NCBI GenBank assembly: GCA_001819145.1
Contig: MHLV01000018.1
Coordinates: 1 to 12,285 of the forward strand
DNA length: 12,285 nt
DNA from: Candidatus Nealsonbacteria bacterium RBG_13_36_15
GTDB lineage: Bacteria; Patescibacteriota; Minisyncoccia; Minisyncoccales; RBG-13-36-15
Direction of reading: 5' to 3'
The translations under genes were made by a program, and so were the position numbers. The first letter of the stretch is position 1. Each line of letters starts with the position of its first letter. The notes under the pieces are model-generated. The model ran no database searches, was not told the origin of the DNA, and was given only the letters and a program-made list of their open reading frames with translations. Shown in pieces: positions 7,455 through 12,285 of the stretch.

Positions 7455-7483
7455 ATTATAATGGTTATTCTAAAGTTTGTCAA
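7455..7483 (-). promoter_or_regulatory. Perfect-consensus sigma70 promoter of the SPFH gene
   Basis: On the minus strand TTGACA (7478-7483) and TATAAT (7455-7460) are separated by exactly 17 bases, the consensus in every position. Transcription should start near 7448 and give a leader of about 60 bases. No operator-like repeat overlaps it, so strong constitutive expression is likely. Confidence 0.85.
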
Positions 7484-7517
7484 ATTTCCATTCCCCATTC
7501 TCTGCTTACTCAACCTG

Positions 7518-7526
7518 TGCTAAAAT
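7518..7526 (+). promoter_or_regulatory. Possible extended -10 promoter for the 7612 gene
   Basis: TGC-TAAAAT closely resembles the TGC-TACAAT element before the VirB6-like gene. No good -35 box is seen. The leader would be about 80 bases. A second candidate box, TAAAAT, lies at 7564-7569 just after a bent-DNA type AAAAAATTTTTT tract (7545-7556). Confidence 0.35.
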
Positions 7527-7611
7527 TAAAGAAAATTGCCTATTAAAAAATTTTTTATTGTAGTAAAATAGAAAAGGGGATAAATAACTAACAAGCTGAA
7601 AGTTAAATAAA

Positions 7612-8070
7612 ATGCCAGAAGAAATTTTAAGGGAAGACCTTTGGAAGCTTTATGAAAAATTACCTAAGGAATTACAGGAAATTATTTTCTCGGAAAAAAC
7701 CGCGGACGACATCGGCGTTATCTGTCAGAAAAACGAAGTACCAGAGTCTAAGGTACCGGAGGTCGCTAAATATACCGGTCGAGTTTTAATGAGTTTATTA
7801 CCTCCAAATGAGCTTGAGGAAGTTTTAGTCAAGAACGTAAAACTGAAAGGAGAAACGGCTAAGAATGTTGCCAGAGAGATAACTCGTTTTGTCTTTCTCC
7901 CGGTCAAGGAACTACTTTCCCAGATTTATGAAGCAGAGGTAATTCCAACAGCCAAAGCAGAAAAGACCACTCTTGAATCCTTGCCGAAAGAACCAGCTTC
8001 CGAAACGCCTGTTTCTGAAAAGCAAGAAAAACCGAAAGAATCAGATACCTATCGCGAGCCCGTTGGATAA
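7612..8070 (+). CDS. Uncharacterised helical protein of the secretion locus
   Basis: The protein has 152 residues and no signal peptide or membrane segment. Residues 1-108 read as an all-helical domain with LPKELQEIIFSE (17-28), SLLPPNELEEVL (61-72) and FVFLPVKELL (93-102). Residues 109-143 form a low-complexity, charged, Pro-rich linker, and the chain ends in SDTYREPVG. I recognise the general pattern from proteins encoded next to PrgI/VirB4 genes in CPR genomes, but know no function. It probably stays in the cytoplasm and could be an adaptor for the VirB4 ATPase; this is a guess from context. No ribosome site is evident before the ATG. Confidence 0.8.
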   Translation: MPEEILREDLWKLYEKLPKELQEIIFSEKTADDIGVICQKNEVPESKVPEVAKYTGRVLMSLLPPNELEEVLVKNVKLKGETAKNVAREITRFVFLPVKELLSQIYEAEVIPTAKAEKTTLESLPKEPASETPVSEKQEKPKESDTYREPVG

Positions 8071-8158
8071 ATTGTTAAACCATTACATTGCCACATTATT
8101 ACGTTGATCTCAGATCACAGTTTAACAATTTAGCAATTTAGCAATATAACAATGTAAT
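8068..8158. repeat. Nested inverted repeats between the 7612 gene and the PrgI gene
   Basis: Thirteen bases at 8068-8080 are the exact complement of 8120-8132. Inside and outside these, 8082-8090 (ATTACATTG) is complementary to 8150-8158, and TGATCT-C-AGATCA fills 8105-8117. The whole 91-bp gap is thus repeat structure, starting in the stop codon of the 7612 gene and ending just before the PrgI start. It lacks the T-run of an intrinsic terminator. Confidence 0.65.
8122..8145 (+). repeat. Intergenic 24-bp repeat, copy 2
   Basis: It matches 125-148 at 23 of 24 positions and has the same orientation. It lies within the nested inverted repeats of this gap and ends 16 bases before the PrgI start codon. 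It is built of TTAGCAAT units. Confidence 0.75.
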
Positions 8159-8161
8159 TTT

Positions 8162-8584
8162 ATGGATTTTTCCGTACCAAAATTTATTGAAATGGAAACG
8201 AAAATAGTCGGGCCTTTAACCTGGCGCCAGTTTGCTTTTGTCGGTACAGCCGGGGTCCTTATTTTTTTTCTTTATTTTATTTTGAAACAACGTTTTATTC
8301 TTTTCCTTGTTATTGCTCTTATCCTCGGAGTCGCATCTATAGGTTCTGCCTTTTTAAAAGTTGGCGGCCGTCCATTGCCAACCGTTCTAATAAATTTCTT
8401 ATTTTATAATGCTTCATCAAAAATTTATACTTGGAATAAAAAATCAACAGAGCCAAGGCTTATTTATAAAAAGGAGAAAATCAAAAAAGTGGAGATAAAA
8501 AAAGAGCCAGCCGCTTTATTAAAAATAACCAAGCAAAGCCGACTGAAAGAATTATCAAACCAAATTGAACTAAAAACGAAATAA
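8162..8584 (+). CDS. PrgI-family (VirB3-like) inner-membrane protein
   Basis: The protein has 140 residues. The start VPKFIEMETKIVGPLTWRQF (5-24) followed by two close membrane segments (about 22-41 and 44-66) and GRPLPTVLINFLFYNA (69-84) is the PrgI family pattern. PrgI is the counterpart of VirB3 and sits in the inner membrane beside the VirB4 ATPase in type IV secretion machines. The C-terminal 45 residues are Lys-rich and probably cytoplasmic. Only 5 bases separate it from the next gene, so the two are surely co-transcribed. There is no Shine-Dalgarno site before the ATG. Confidence 0.88.
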   Translation: MDFSVPKFIEMETKIVGPLTWRQFAFVGTAGVLIFFLYFILKQRFILFLVIALILGVASIGSAFLKVGGRPLPTVLINFLFYNASSKIYTWNKKSTEPRLIYKKEKIKKVEIKKEPAALLKITKQSRLKELSNQIELKTK

Positions 8585-8589
8585 ATTTT

Positions 8590-9231
8590 ATGCCCGGAGC
8601 TACTACTCAACAATTTTTAGCAGTTGAACAAATGAGAGAGGGGGTAATTGTTTTAACCAACAAGGCCCTGCGAGGAGTTTTAATGGTTTCTTCTTTAAAT
8701 TTCGCTTTAAAATCTGAAGATGAGCAAAACGCTACTATTTATCAGTTCCAGAATTTTCTAAACTCGCTCGATTTCCCGATCCAAGTTTTAGCCCATTCAA
8801 GAAGGTTAAATATAACAGGATATCTTGAAAAAATAAAAGAACTGGAAAAAAACCAGGAAAACGAACTTCTAAAAGTTCAAACAGGCGAATATTACAATTT
8901 CATAAGAAGTTTGGTGGAAGCTGGCACAATAATGACCAAATCTTTTTATGTAGTTGTTCCTTTTACTATTTTTGAGTCCCAAGGAATAAAAATTCCTCTT
9001 CAATTATTAAAAAGCACGAGAACGCCCACCTTGAGAGATGAAGAATTCCAAAGATATAAATCCCAGCTTTTACAAAGAATGGAATTCGTGGCCTTGGGGC
9101 TGAGAAGATGTGGTTTGCAAGCAATCCCCTTAACCACCGAAGAATTAATTGAGCTTCTTTGGAGCCTTCACCACCCAAGAGAATCTGAATTTGGTTATTA
9201 TCCAGAAATACCTCCGGAATTGGCCATTTAA
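8590..9231 (+). CDS. VirB4/TraC N-terminal domain as a separate protein
   Basis: The 213-residue protein has no Walker motifs and no membrane segment. It resembles the N-terminal domain of VirB4/TraC ATPases: VEQMREGVIVLTNKALRGVL (12-31), SSLNFALKSEDEQNATIYQF (34-53), NSLDFPIQVLAHSRRLNI (58-75). In typical VirB4 this domain contacts VirB3 and the membrane and is fused to the ATPase; here it ends at TAA (9229-9231). The next gene starts 18 bases later in the same frame. Either the protein is split and reassembles with its partner, or the stop interrupts a single 817-codon gene. Splitting seems more likely, since the downstream part has its own ATG and both ends look natural. Confidence 0.8.
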   Translation: MPGATTQQFLAVEQMREGVIVLTNKALRGVLMVSSLNFALKSEDEQNATIYQFQNFLNSLDFPIQVLAHSRRLNITGYLEKIKELEKNQENELLKVQTGEYYNFIRSLVEAGTIMTKSFYVVVPFTIFESQGIKIPLQLLKSTRTPTLRDEEFQRYKSQLLQRMEFVALGLRRCGLQAIPLTTEELIELLWSLHHPRESEFGYYPEIPPELAI

Positions 9232-9249
9232 AATGTAATTCGTAGGGTT

Positions 9250-11043
9250 ATGGAACTGCCTTTTCTAAAGAAAAAAAGAGTAGAAGTCCCAGAAAAAATT
9301 TTTGAGGAAGAAACAATAACAGCTGTAGACATAATCGCCCCCTCCTCGATTGAAGTTGGCCAAAATAATCTTAGATTTGGCGAAAGATTAGCCAGGTCTT
9401 TTTTCGTCTTCTCTTTCCCAAGGTATATTGGTTCTGGCTGGTTTTCGCCCCTTGTCAATTTAGAAACTCCTCTTGATATTTCAATATTTATTAATCCAGC
9501 TGAAACAGAAGTGATTTTAAGGCAGTTAAGGAAAAAAGTCACTGAAGTTCAGTCAGAAATTATTGAAAGGGAAGAAAAAGGATTAGTTAGGGACCCTGCT
9601 TTAGATACGGCCTACAGAGACCTTGAAGCTTTGAGAGATAAGCTAATGTCAGCCCAAGAAAGAATGTTTAAGTTTGCTATTTACGTAACCATTTATGGCG
9701 ACAGCGAACAGGAGCTAAAAACGATTGAAAATAACCTGCGCCAAATTTTTGAATCCCGCTTAATTTATTTAAAACCAGCTCTCTTTCGCCAAAAAGAAGG
9801 CTTTATTTCCACTTCTCCTTATGGATTAGATTTAATTCAAGTTTATACCCCCATGAATACAGGACCTCTCTCAAGCTGTTTTCCATTTATCTCTTTTGAT
9901 CTTTCTTCAAACGAAGGAATCTTATACGGCCTCAATCTTCATAATAATTCTTTAATATTATTTGACAGGTTCAGCTTAGAGAATGCGAATTCGGTCGTCT
10001 TCGGAAAGGCAGGCGGAGGTAAATCATACGCCGTAAAATTAGAAATTTTACGGCTTTTAATGCAGGGAGTGGATGTAATTATAATTGACCCTGAAAACGA
10101 ATATGAGTTTTTATCTGACGCTGTCGGCGGCTCTTATTTTAAAATCTCTTTGACATCTCCCCATCATTTAAATCCTTTTGACCTGCCAATCCCCAGAGAA
10201 GATGAAAGGCCGGAGGATGTTTTAAGGTCAAACATTATCAATCTAGTCGGCCTTTTAAGAATTATGCTGGGAGGATTAACTCCGGAAGAAGACGCTATCA
10301 TTGATAGAGCCTTAACTGAAACTTATGCTGCCAAAGATATTACCCCAGAGTCTGATTTTTCTAAAATTGAACCGCCTTTAATGAAAGACTTAGAATCTGT
10401 TTTAGATAATATGGAGGGGGCAGAAAGCTTGGTTAGAAGGGTAAGAAAATTCACCAAGGGAACTTTTGCCAGTTTTTTTAACCAATATTCAAATGTTAAA
10501 ATGGACGGCAGTTTTATTAACTTTGCCATTAGAGACATGGAAGAAGAGTTAAAGCAAATAGCAATGTTTATAATTTTAAGGTTTATCTGGAATACTGTCC
10601 GTTCAAAATTGAAAAAAAGAATTTTAGTGGTAGACGAAGCCTGGTGGCTAATGCAAAGCGAAGACGGAGCCTCTTTCTTATACGGCACAGCAAAAAGGGC
10701 AAGAAAATATTGGCTGGGAGTAACAACGATTACCCAAGATGTAAATGATTTTATGAAATCAGGCTATGGCCAGCCAATAGTCGCAAATTCTGCCTTGCAA
10801 CTTTTAATGAAACAAAGCCCAGCTACCATTGATGTTGTTAAAAAAACCTTCAATTTGACCGACGAAGAAAAATACTTATTATTAGAGTCGTCCGTCGGGG
10901 AAGGATTGTTCTTTGCCGGCCAAAAGCACGTGGCAATTAAAGTTGTTGCTTCTTACGGAGAGGACCAGTTAATTACTACCACTCCAGAAGAAGTTTTAAA
11001 AATTCAGAAAGCTAAAAAAGAATTAGCTAAAGAAAAAGAATAA
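9250..11043 (+). CDS. virB4: VirB4/TraC-type secretion ATPase
   Basis: This 597-residue protein is the motor of the type IV secretion-like system. Walker A is GKAGGGKS (252-259), Walker B is ILVVDEAWWLM (458-468, with D462/E463), and TTITQDVNDF (492-501) holds the glutamine of the following motif. An N-terminal part (about 1-235) with a charged, probably coiled region (about 75-130) precedes the RecA-like ATPase domain. The KQSPATIDVV-like stretch downstream is usual for the family. VirB4 ATPases power pilus assembly and substrate transfer at the inner membrane. The protein lacks the first VirB4 domain, which is encoded just upstream. TAGGG at 9242-9246 is at best a weak ribosome site. Confidence 0.93.
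   Translation: MELPFLKKKRVEVPEKIFEEETITAVDIIAPSSIEVGQNNLRFGERLARSFFVFSFPRYIGSGWFSPLVNLETPLDISIFINPAETEVILRQLRKKVTEVQSEIIEREEKGLVRDPALDTAYRDLEALRDKLMSAQERMFKFAIYVTIYGDSEQELKTIENNLRQIFESRLIYLKPALFRQKEGFISTSPYGLDLIQVYTPMNTGPLSSCFPFISFDLSSNEGILYGLNLHNNSLILFDRFSLENANSVVFGKAGGGKSYAVKLEILRLLMQGVDVIIIDPENEYEFLSDAVGGSYFKISLTSPHHLNPFDLPIPREDERPEDVLRSNIINLVGLLRIMLGGLTPEEDAIIDRALTETYAAKDITPESDFSKIEPPLMKDLESVLDNMEGAESLVRRVRKFTKGTFASFFNQYSNVKMDGSFINFAIRDMEEELKQIAMFIILRFIWNTVRSKLKKRILVVDEAWWLMQSEDGASFLYGTAKRARKYWLGVTTITQDVNDFMKSGYGQPIVANSALQLLMKQSPATIDVVKKTFNLTDEEKYLLLESSVGEGLFFAGQKHVAIKVVASYGEDQLITTTPEEVLKIQKAKKELAKEKE
10030..10054 (+). repeat. 11-bp perfect hairpin inside virB4
   Basis: GCCGTAAAATT (10030-10040) and AATTTTACGGC (10044-10054) pair perfectly around the loop AGA, directly after the Walker A codons, and TTTTAA follows. 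The encoded protein (YAVKLEILRLL) fits the family without extra residues, so this is not an insertion. It could slow or attenuate transcription, or be chance. Confidence 0.5.
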
Positions 11044-11072
11044 TATTCCTTTTATTGCTTAGATAGTTCCGC

Positions 11073-11078
11073 TATAAT
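11073..11078 (+). promoter_or_regulatory. -10 box for a leaderless transcript of the 11085 gene
   Basis: A perfect TATAAT lies 6 bases before the ATG at 11085, the same spacing as for rsmA and the VirB6-like gene. No strong -35 box is seen (TTTTAT at 11050-11055). The promoter would separate this gene from the upstream virB4 operon, 41 bases away. Confidence 0.55.
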
Positions 11079-11084
11079 AAAACA

Positions 11085-11474
11085 ATGGCTGAAGTTGCAA
11101 CTCAAAGTGGGGGAGGTTTATTTAGTCCAGAAGCGCTATTAATGTTAAGCATTTTCGGTGTGCTGGATATAATTGATTTTTTTCTCGGAAGTATTTTGGT
11201 GGTTGACATTATAGCAATTCTTGTTTATTCTGCCTGGACATATTTCCGTGGCCAAGCAAAAAAAGCCAGTGAAACCCAAGCGCAAATAGAGGCGGCAAGA
11301 AAGACCAGAGAAGAAAAGCGTCAACAATTTGGAGAAAAAAAGAAGGTCCGGCAAGCGTCGCTTGCCAAAAGGGGAAAATGGCTAAGGAAGGTTTTGTTTA
11401 TCTTAGAATGGATTCCTATTGTCGGAATGATCCCAGGATGGACTTTAATGGTTTATTCCGAGCTTAAAGATTAA
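11085..11474 (+). CDS. Small membrane protein with coiled coil, secretion locus
   Basis: The protein has 129 residues and is not assigned to any family I know. A Gly-rich start is followed by two hydrophobic segments (about 17-36 and 38-52), a strongly charged helical, probably coiled-coil region (about 56-90), and a C-terminal hydrophobic hairpin (about 102-124, with IPIVGMIPGW). Its place between virB4 and a VirB2/pilin-like gene suggests a small structural or assembly protein of the same machine. A palindrome (11350-11366) is translated at residues 89-94, in the linker between the coil and the last hydrophobic part. Confidence 0.75.
   Translation: MAEVATQSGGGLFSPEALLMLSIFGVLDIIDFFLGSILVVDIIAILVYSAWTYFRGQAKKASETQAQIEAARKTREEKRQQFGEKKKVRQASLAKRGKWLRKVLFILEWIPIVGMIPGWTLMVYSELKD
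11350..11366 (+). repeat. Palindrome inside the 11085 gene
   Basis: GGCAAGCG and CGCTTGCC are perfect complements around a single T. The GC-rich palindrome is unlike the AT-rich surroundings and falls in a low-constraint linker of the protein. It may be another in-frame palindromic element, or a sequence signal; chance cannot be excluded. Confidence 0.6.
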
Positions 11475-11477
11475 TTT

Positions 11478-11494
11478 TATGCCCCGTAAGAAAT
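11478..11494 (+). repeat. Left flank repeat of the GIY-YIG gene
   Basis: TATGCCCCGTAAGAAAT matches 11792-11808 (right of the nuclease gene) at 15 of 17 positions in the same orientation, and is also the complement-type match of the TTTCCTACGGGG motif. It ends 4 bases before the nuclease start. It contains a minimal reading frame of five codons plus stop (MPRKK, 11479-11496). Confidence 0.7.
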
Positions 11495-11498
11495 AATT

Positions 11499-11762
11499 AT
11501 GTTTTACGTGTATGTTCTGCAAAGCCTCAAGGATGACAAGCTATATACAGGATTTACAAATAACCTACAGAAAAGAATATTAAAACATAATTTAGGTAAA
11601 GTATTTTCTACTAAATCAAGGCAACCACTTAAGTTAATCTATGTTGAAATATGTTTGAATCAAAAAGATGCCAAGCAAAAAGAAAAATATCTTAAAACTG
11701 GGTCTGGTAAAACTCTTATTAAGCAAAGGTTGAAATACTATTTTAAAGATTATTATAAATAA
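11499..11762 (+). CDS. Small GIY-YIG nuclease-domain protein (YhbQ/UPF0213-like)
   Basis: The 87-residue protein is essentially one GIY-YIG domain. YVYVL (3-7) and YTG (16-18) stand for the GIY and YIG motifs. R26 in NNLQKRILKH and E62 in AKQKEKYLK match the usual catalytic Arg and Glu, so it could be active. Such stand-alone domains (YhbQ/UPF0213 group) are short like this one, and their substrate is poorly defined. It interrupts the secretion locus and is flanked by copies of a CCCCGTA(G/A)GAAA motif, suggesting a mobile or homing-type element. Base composition is lower in GC than in the genes to its left. It starts at ATG 11499 with no clear ribosome site; the nearest alternative start codon is downstream and would cut into the domain. 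Confidence 0.9.
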   Translation: MFYVYVLQSLKDDKLYTGFTNNLQKRILKHNLGKVFSTKSRQPLKLIYVEICLNQKDAKQKEKYLKTGSGKTLIKQRLKYYFKDYYK

Positions 11763-11763
11763 T

Positions 11764-11795
11764 AACGGAAAATACTTTATTTCCTACGGGGTATG
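11764..11795 (+). repeat. Duplicated pilin-gene leader, copy 1
   Basis: These 32 bases, starting two bases after the nuclease stop codon, match 11959-11990 at 30 positions. In the second copy the final ATG is the start codon of the pilin-like gene. In this copy the ATG is followed by CCCCGTAGGAAA and opens only a 10-codon frame (MPRRKPKGFR, 11793-11825). Confidence 0.85.
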
Positions 11796-11807
11796 CCCCG
11801 TAGGAAA
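11780..11807. repeat. Perfect 12-bp palindrome with TATG loop
   Basis: TTTCCTACGGGG (11780-11791) and CCCCGTAGGAAA (11796-11807) pair completely around the loop TATG. It overlaps the end of repeat copy 1. No T-run follows, so it is not an ordinary terminator, though it could block RNA decay or pause polymerase. It may be an element end or a recognition site for the neighbouring nuclease. The remaining 150 bases to copy 2 are AT-rich without visible genes. Confidence 0.8.
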
Positions 11808-11949
11808 CCAAAAGGTTTTCGTTAATAAAACGAGACAGAGCATTCATGATTAGATTTCCTAGAAACATATATAAATTCAAATATTTTCTATATTAAAAAT
11901 CCGCAATTACATAAATAATAATGACTATAAATATGTCCAAAGGTTTTAA

Positions 11950-11955
11950 TATAAT
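11950..11955 (+). promoter_or_regulatory. Possible -10 box of the pilin-like gene
   Basis: A perfect TATAAT lies 32 bases before the ATG at 11988, so transcription starting near 11962 would give a leader of about 26 bases within repeat copy 2. No convincing -35 box was found. Confidence 0.4.
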
Positions 11956-11958
11956 AAC

Positions 11959-11990
11959 AACGGAAAATATTTAATTTCCTACGGGGTATG
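11959..11990 (+). repeat. Pilin-gene leader, copy 2 of the 32-bp repeat
   Basis: This copy matches 11764-11795 at 30 of 32 positions and ends with the start codon of the pilin-like gene. Only one half of the palindrome (TTTCCTACGGGG) is present here, since the coding sequence follows instead of CCCCGTAGGAAA. Confidence 0.85.
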
Positions 11991-12285
11991 AAGCTCAAAA
12001 AGAAAAAAAATGCATTAATTTTGTTCCTGTTAGTTTTTTTATTTTTTGGTTTTTTAGCCTTAGCCCAAGACTTAGAGATTAAATATCCGAATGTCCCGGG
12101 CGCTCCTCTTCCGGCAAAACCCACTTTGCCAGAGTATATAAAATATTTGTATAATTTTTCAATAATTATCGCCGGCCTTATCGCTTTTGCCAGCTTGGTT
12201 TATGGCGGTTTCCGTTATTTAACTTCGGTAGGGGAACCCACTGCTATGGCCGATGCCAGAAGCCAAATCACAGCTGGAATTATCG
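11988..12285 (+). CDS. VirB2/TrbC pilin-like membrane protein, 5' part
   Basis: Ninety-nine codons are present before the window ends; the gene continues to the right. A Lys-rich start and hydrophobic stretch (residues 9-25) form a signal peptide with likely cleavage after ALA (residue 26). A short Pro-rich segment (34-48) leads to LPEYIKYLYNFSIIIAGLIA (48-67), a first membrane segment (about 56-74), then GGFRYLTSVGEPTAMADAR (73-91), after which a second membrane segment seems to begin. This two-helix layout with a signal peptide is that of VirB2/TrbC-type pilins of type IV secretion. The start is fixed by the duplicated leader and the lack of upstream coding. The pilin call is by topology and context and could prove to be a related small membrane protein. 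Confidence 0.75.
   Translation, partial: MKLKKKKNALILFLLVFLFFGFLALAQDLEIKYPNVPGAPLPAKPTLPEYIKYLYNFSIIIAGLIAFASLVYGGFRYLTSVGEPTAMADARSQITAGII

Noticed and set aside
8068..8158. CRISPR-like or attachment site in the repeat-rich gap
   Set aside because: There are no regularly spaced identical repeats with unique spacers, and no integrase or cas gene nearby; the pattern is nested inverted repeats.
11780..11807. Palindrome as an ordinary terminator of the nuclease gene
   Set aside because: No T-run follows on either strand, and half of it is duplicated at the pilin start, which suits a repeat or element end better.
11793..11825. Ten-codon frame MPRRKPKGFR as a real gene
   Set aside because: It is too short to judge, most of it is palindrome sequence, and there is no independent sign of translation; kept only as a remark.
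11888..12124. Minus-strand frame of 78 codons opposite the pilin-like gene
   Set aside because: It is the shadow of the signal peptide and Pro-rich region on the plus strand and has no family features.

Overview
The window looks like a chromosome segment from a Patescibacteria (CPR, probably Parcubacteria-like) genome. This rests on the AT-rich DNA, short intergenic gaps, few Shine-Dalgarno sites, several genes that start about 7 bases after a TATAAT-like box, and gene families that usually travel together in that group. TGA is used as a normal stop (rsmA), so the code is not the Gracilibacteria/SR1 variant. The taxonomic call is inference from style and content; no rRNA or tRNA gene is visible.

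Left part (1-4066), housekeeping genes: the 3' end of a DksA/TraR-type zinc-finger protein, then a terminator and an intact comM/yifB (Mg-chelatase-like AAA+ ATPase). A LysM + M23 cell-wall hydrolase gene converges on comM, and the two share a bidirectional terminator. Divergent from the hydrolase is rsmA (ksgA, 16S rRNA dimethyltransferase), which carries a perfect 15-bp inverted repeat that seems to have been inserted in frame.

Middle and right part (4118-12285), a type IV secretion-like locus: a VirB6/TrbL-like multi-pass membrane protein with a long soluble tail, an uncharacterised helical protein, a PrgI-family (VirB3-like) membrane protein, a separate VirB4/TraC N-terminal domain, the VirB4 ATPase, a small coiled-coil membrane protein, and at the right edge a VirB2/pilin-like protein cut off by the window. 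Together these suggest an envelope-spanning DNA or protein transfer or attachment machine. The two VirB4 pieces lie in the same frame, separated by one stop codon and 18 bases.

Two things interrupt the locus. The first (6460-7483) is an opposite-strand SPFH/band-7 membrane protein that is visibly richer in GC, with a textbook TTGACA-17-TATAAT promoter and a canonical AAGGAGGT site, unlike all its neighbours. The second (about 11478-11990) is a small GIY-YIG nuclease gene flanked by copies of a CCCCGTA(G/A)GAAA motif. A perfect 12-bp palindrome and a 32-bp duplication of the pilin gene leader lie beside it, which looks like a small mobile or homing unit.

Other unexplained structure: a 24-bp intergenic repeat shared by two distant gaps, hairpins inside virB4 and the 11085 gene, and a structured leader upstream of the M23 gene. 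No CRISPR array, insertion sequence with a transposase, or tRNA was seen.
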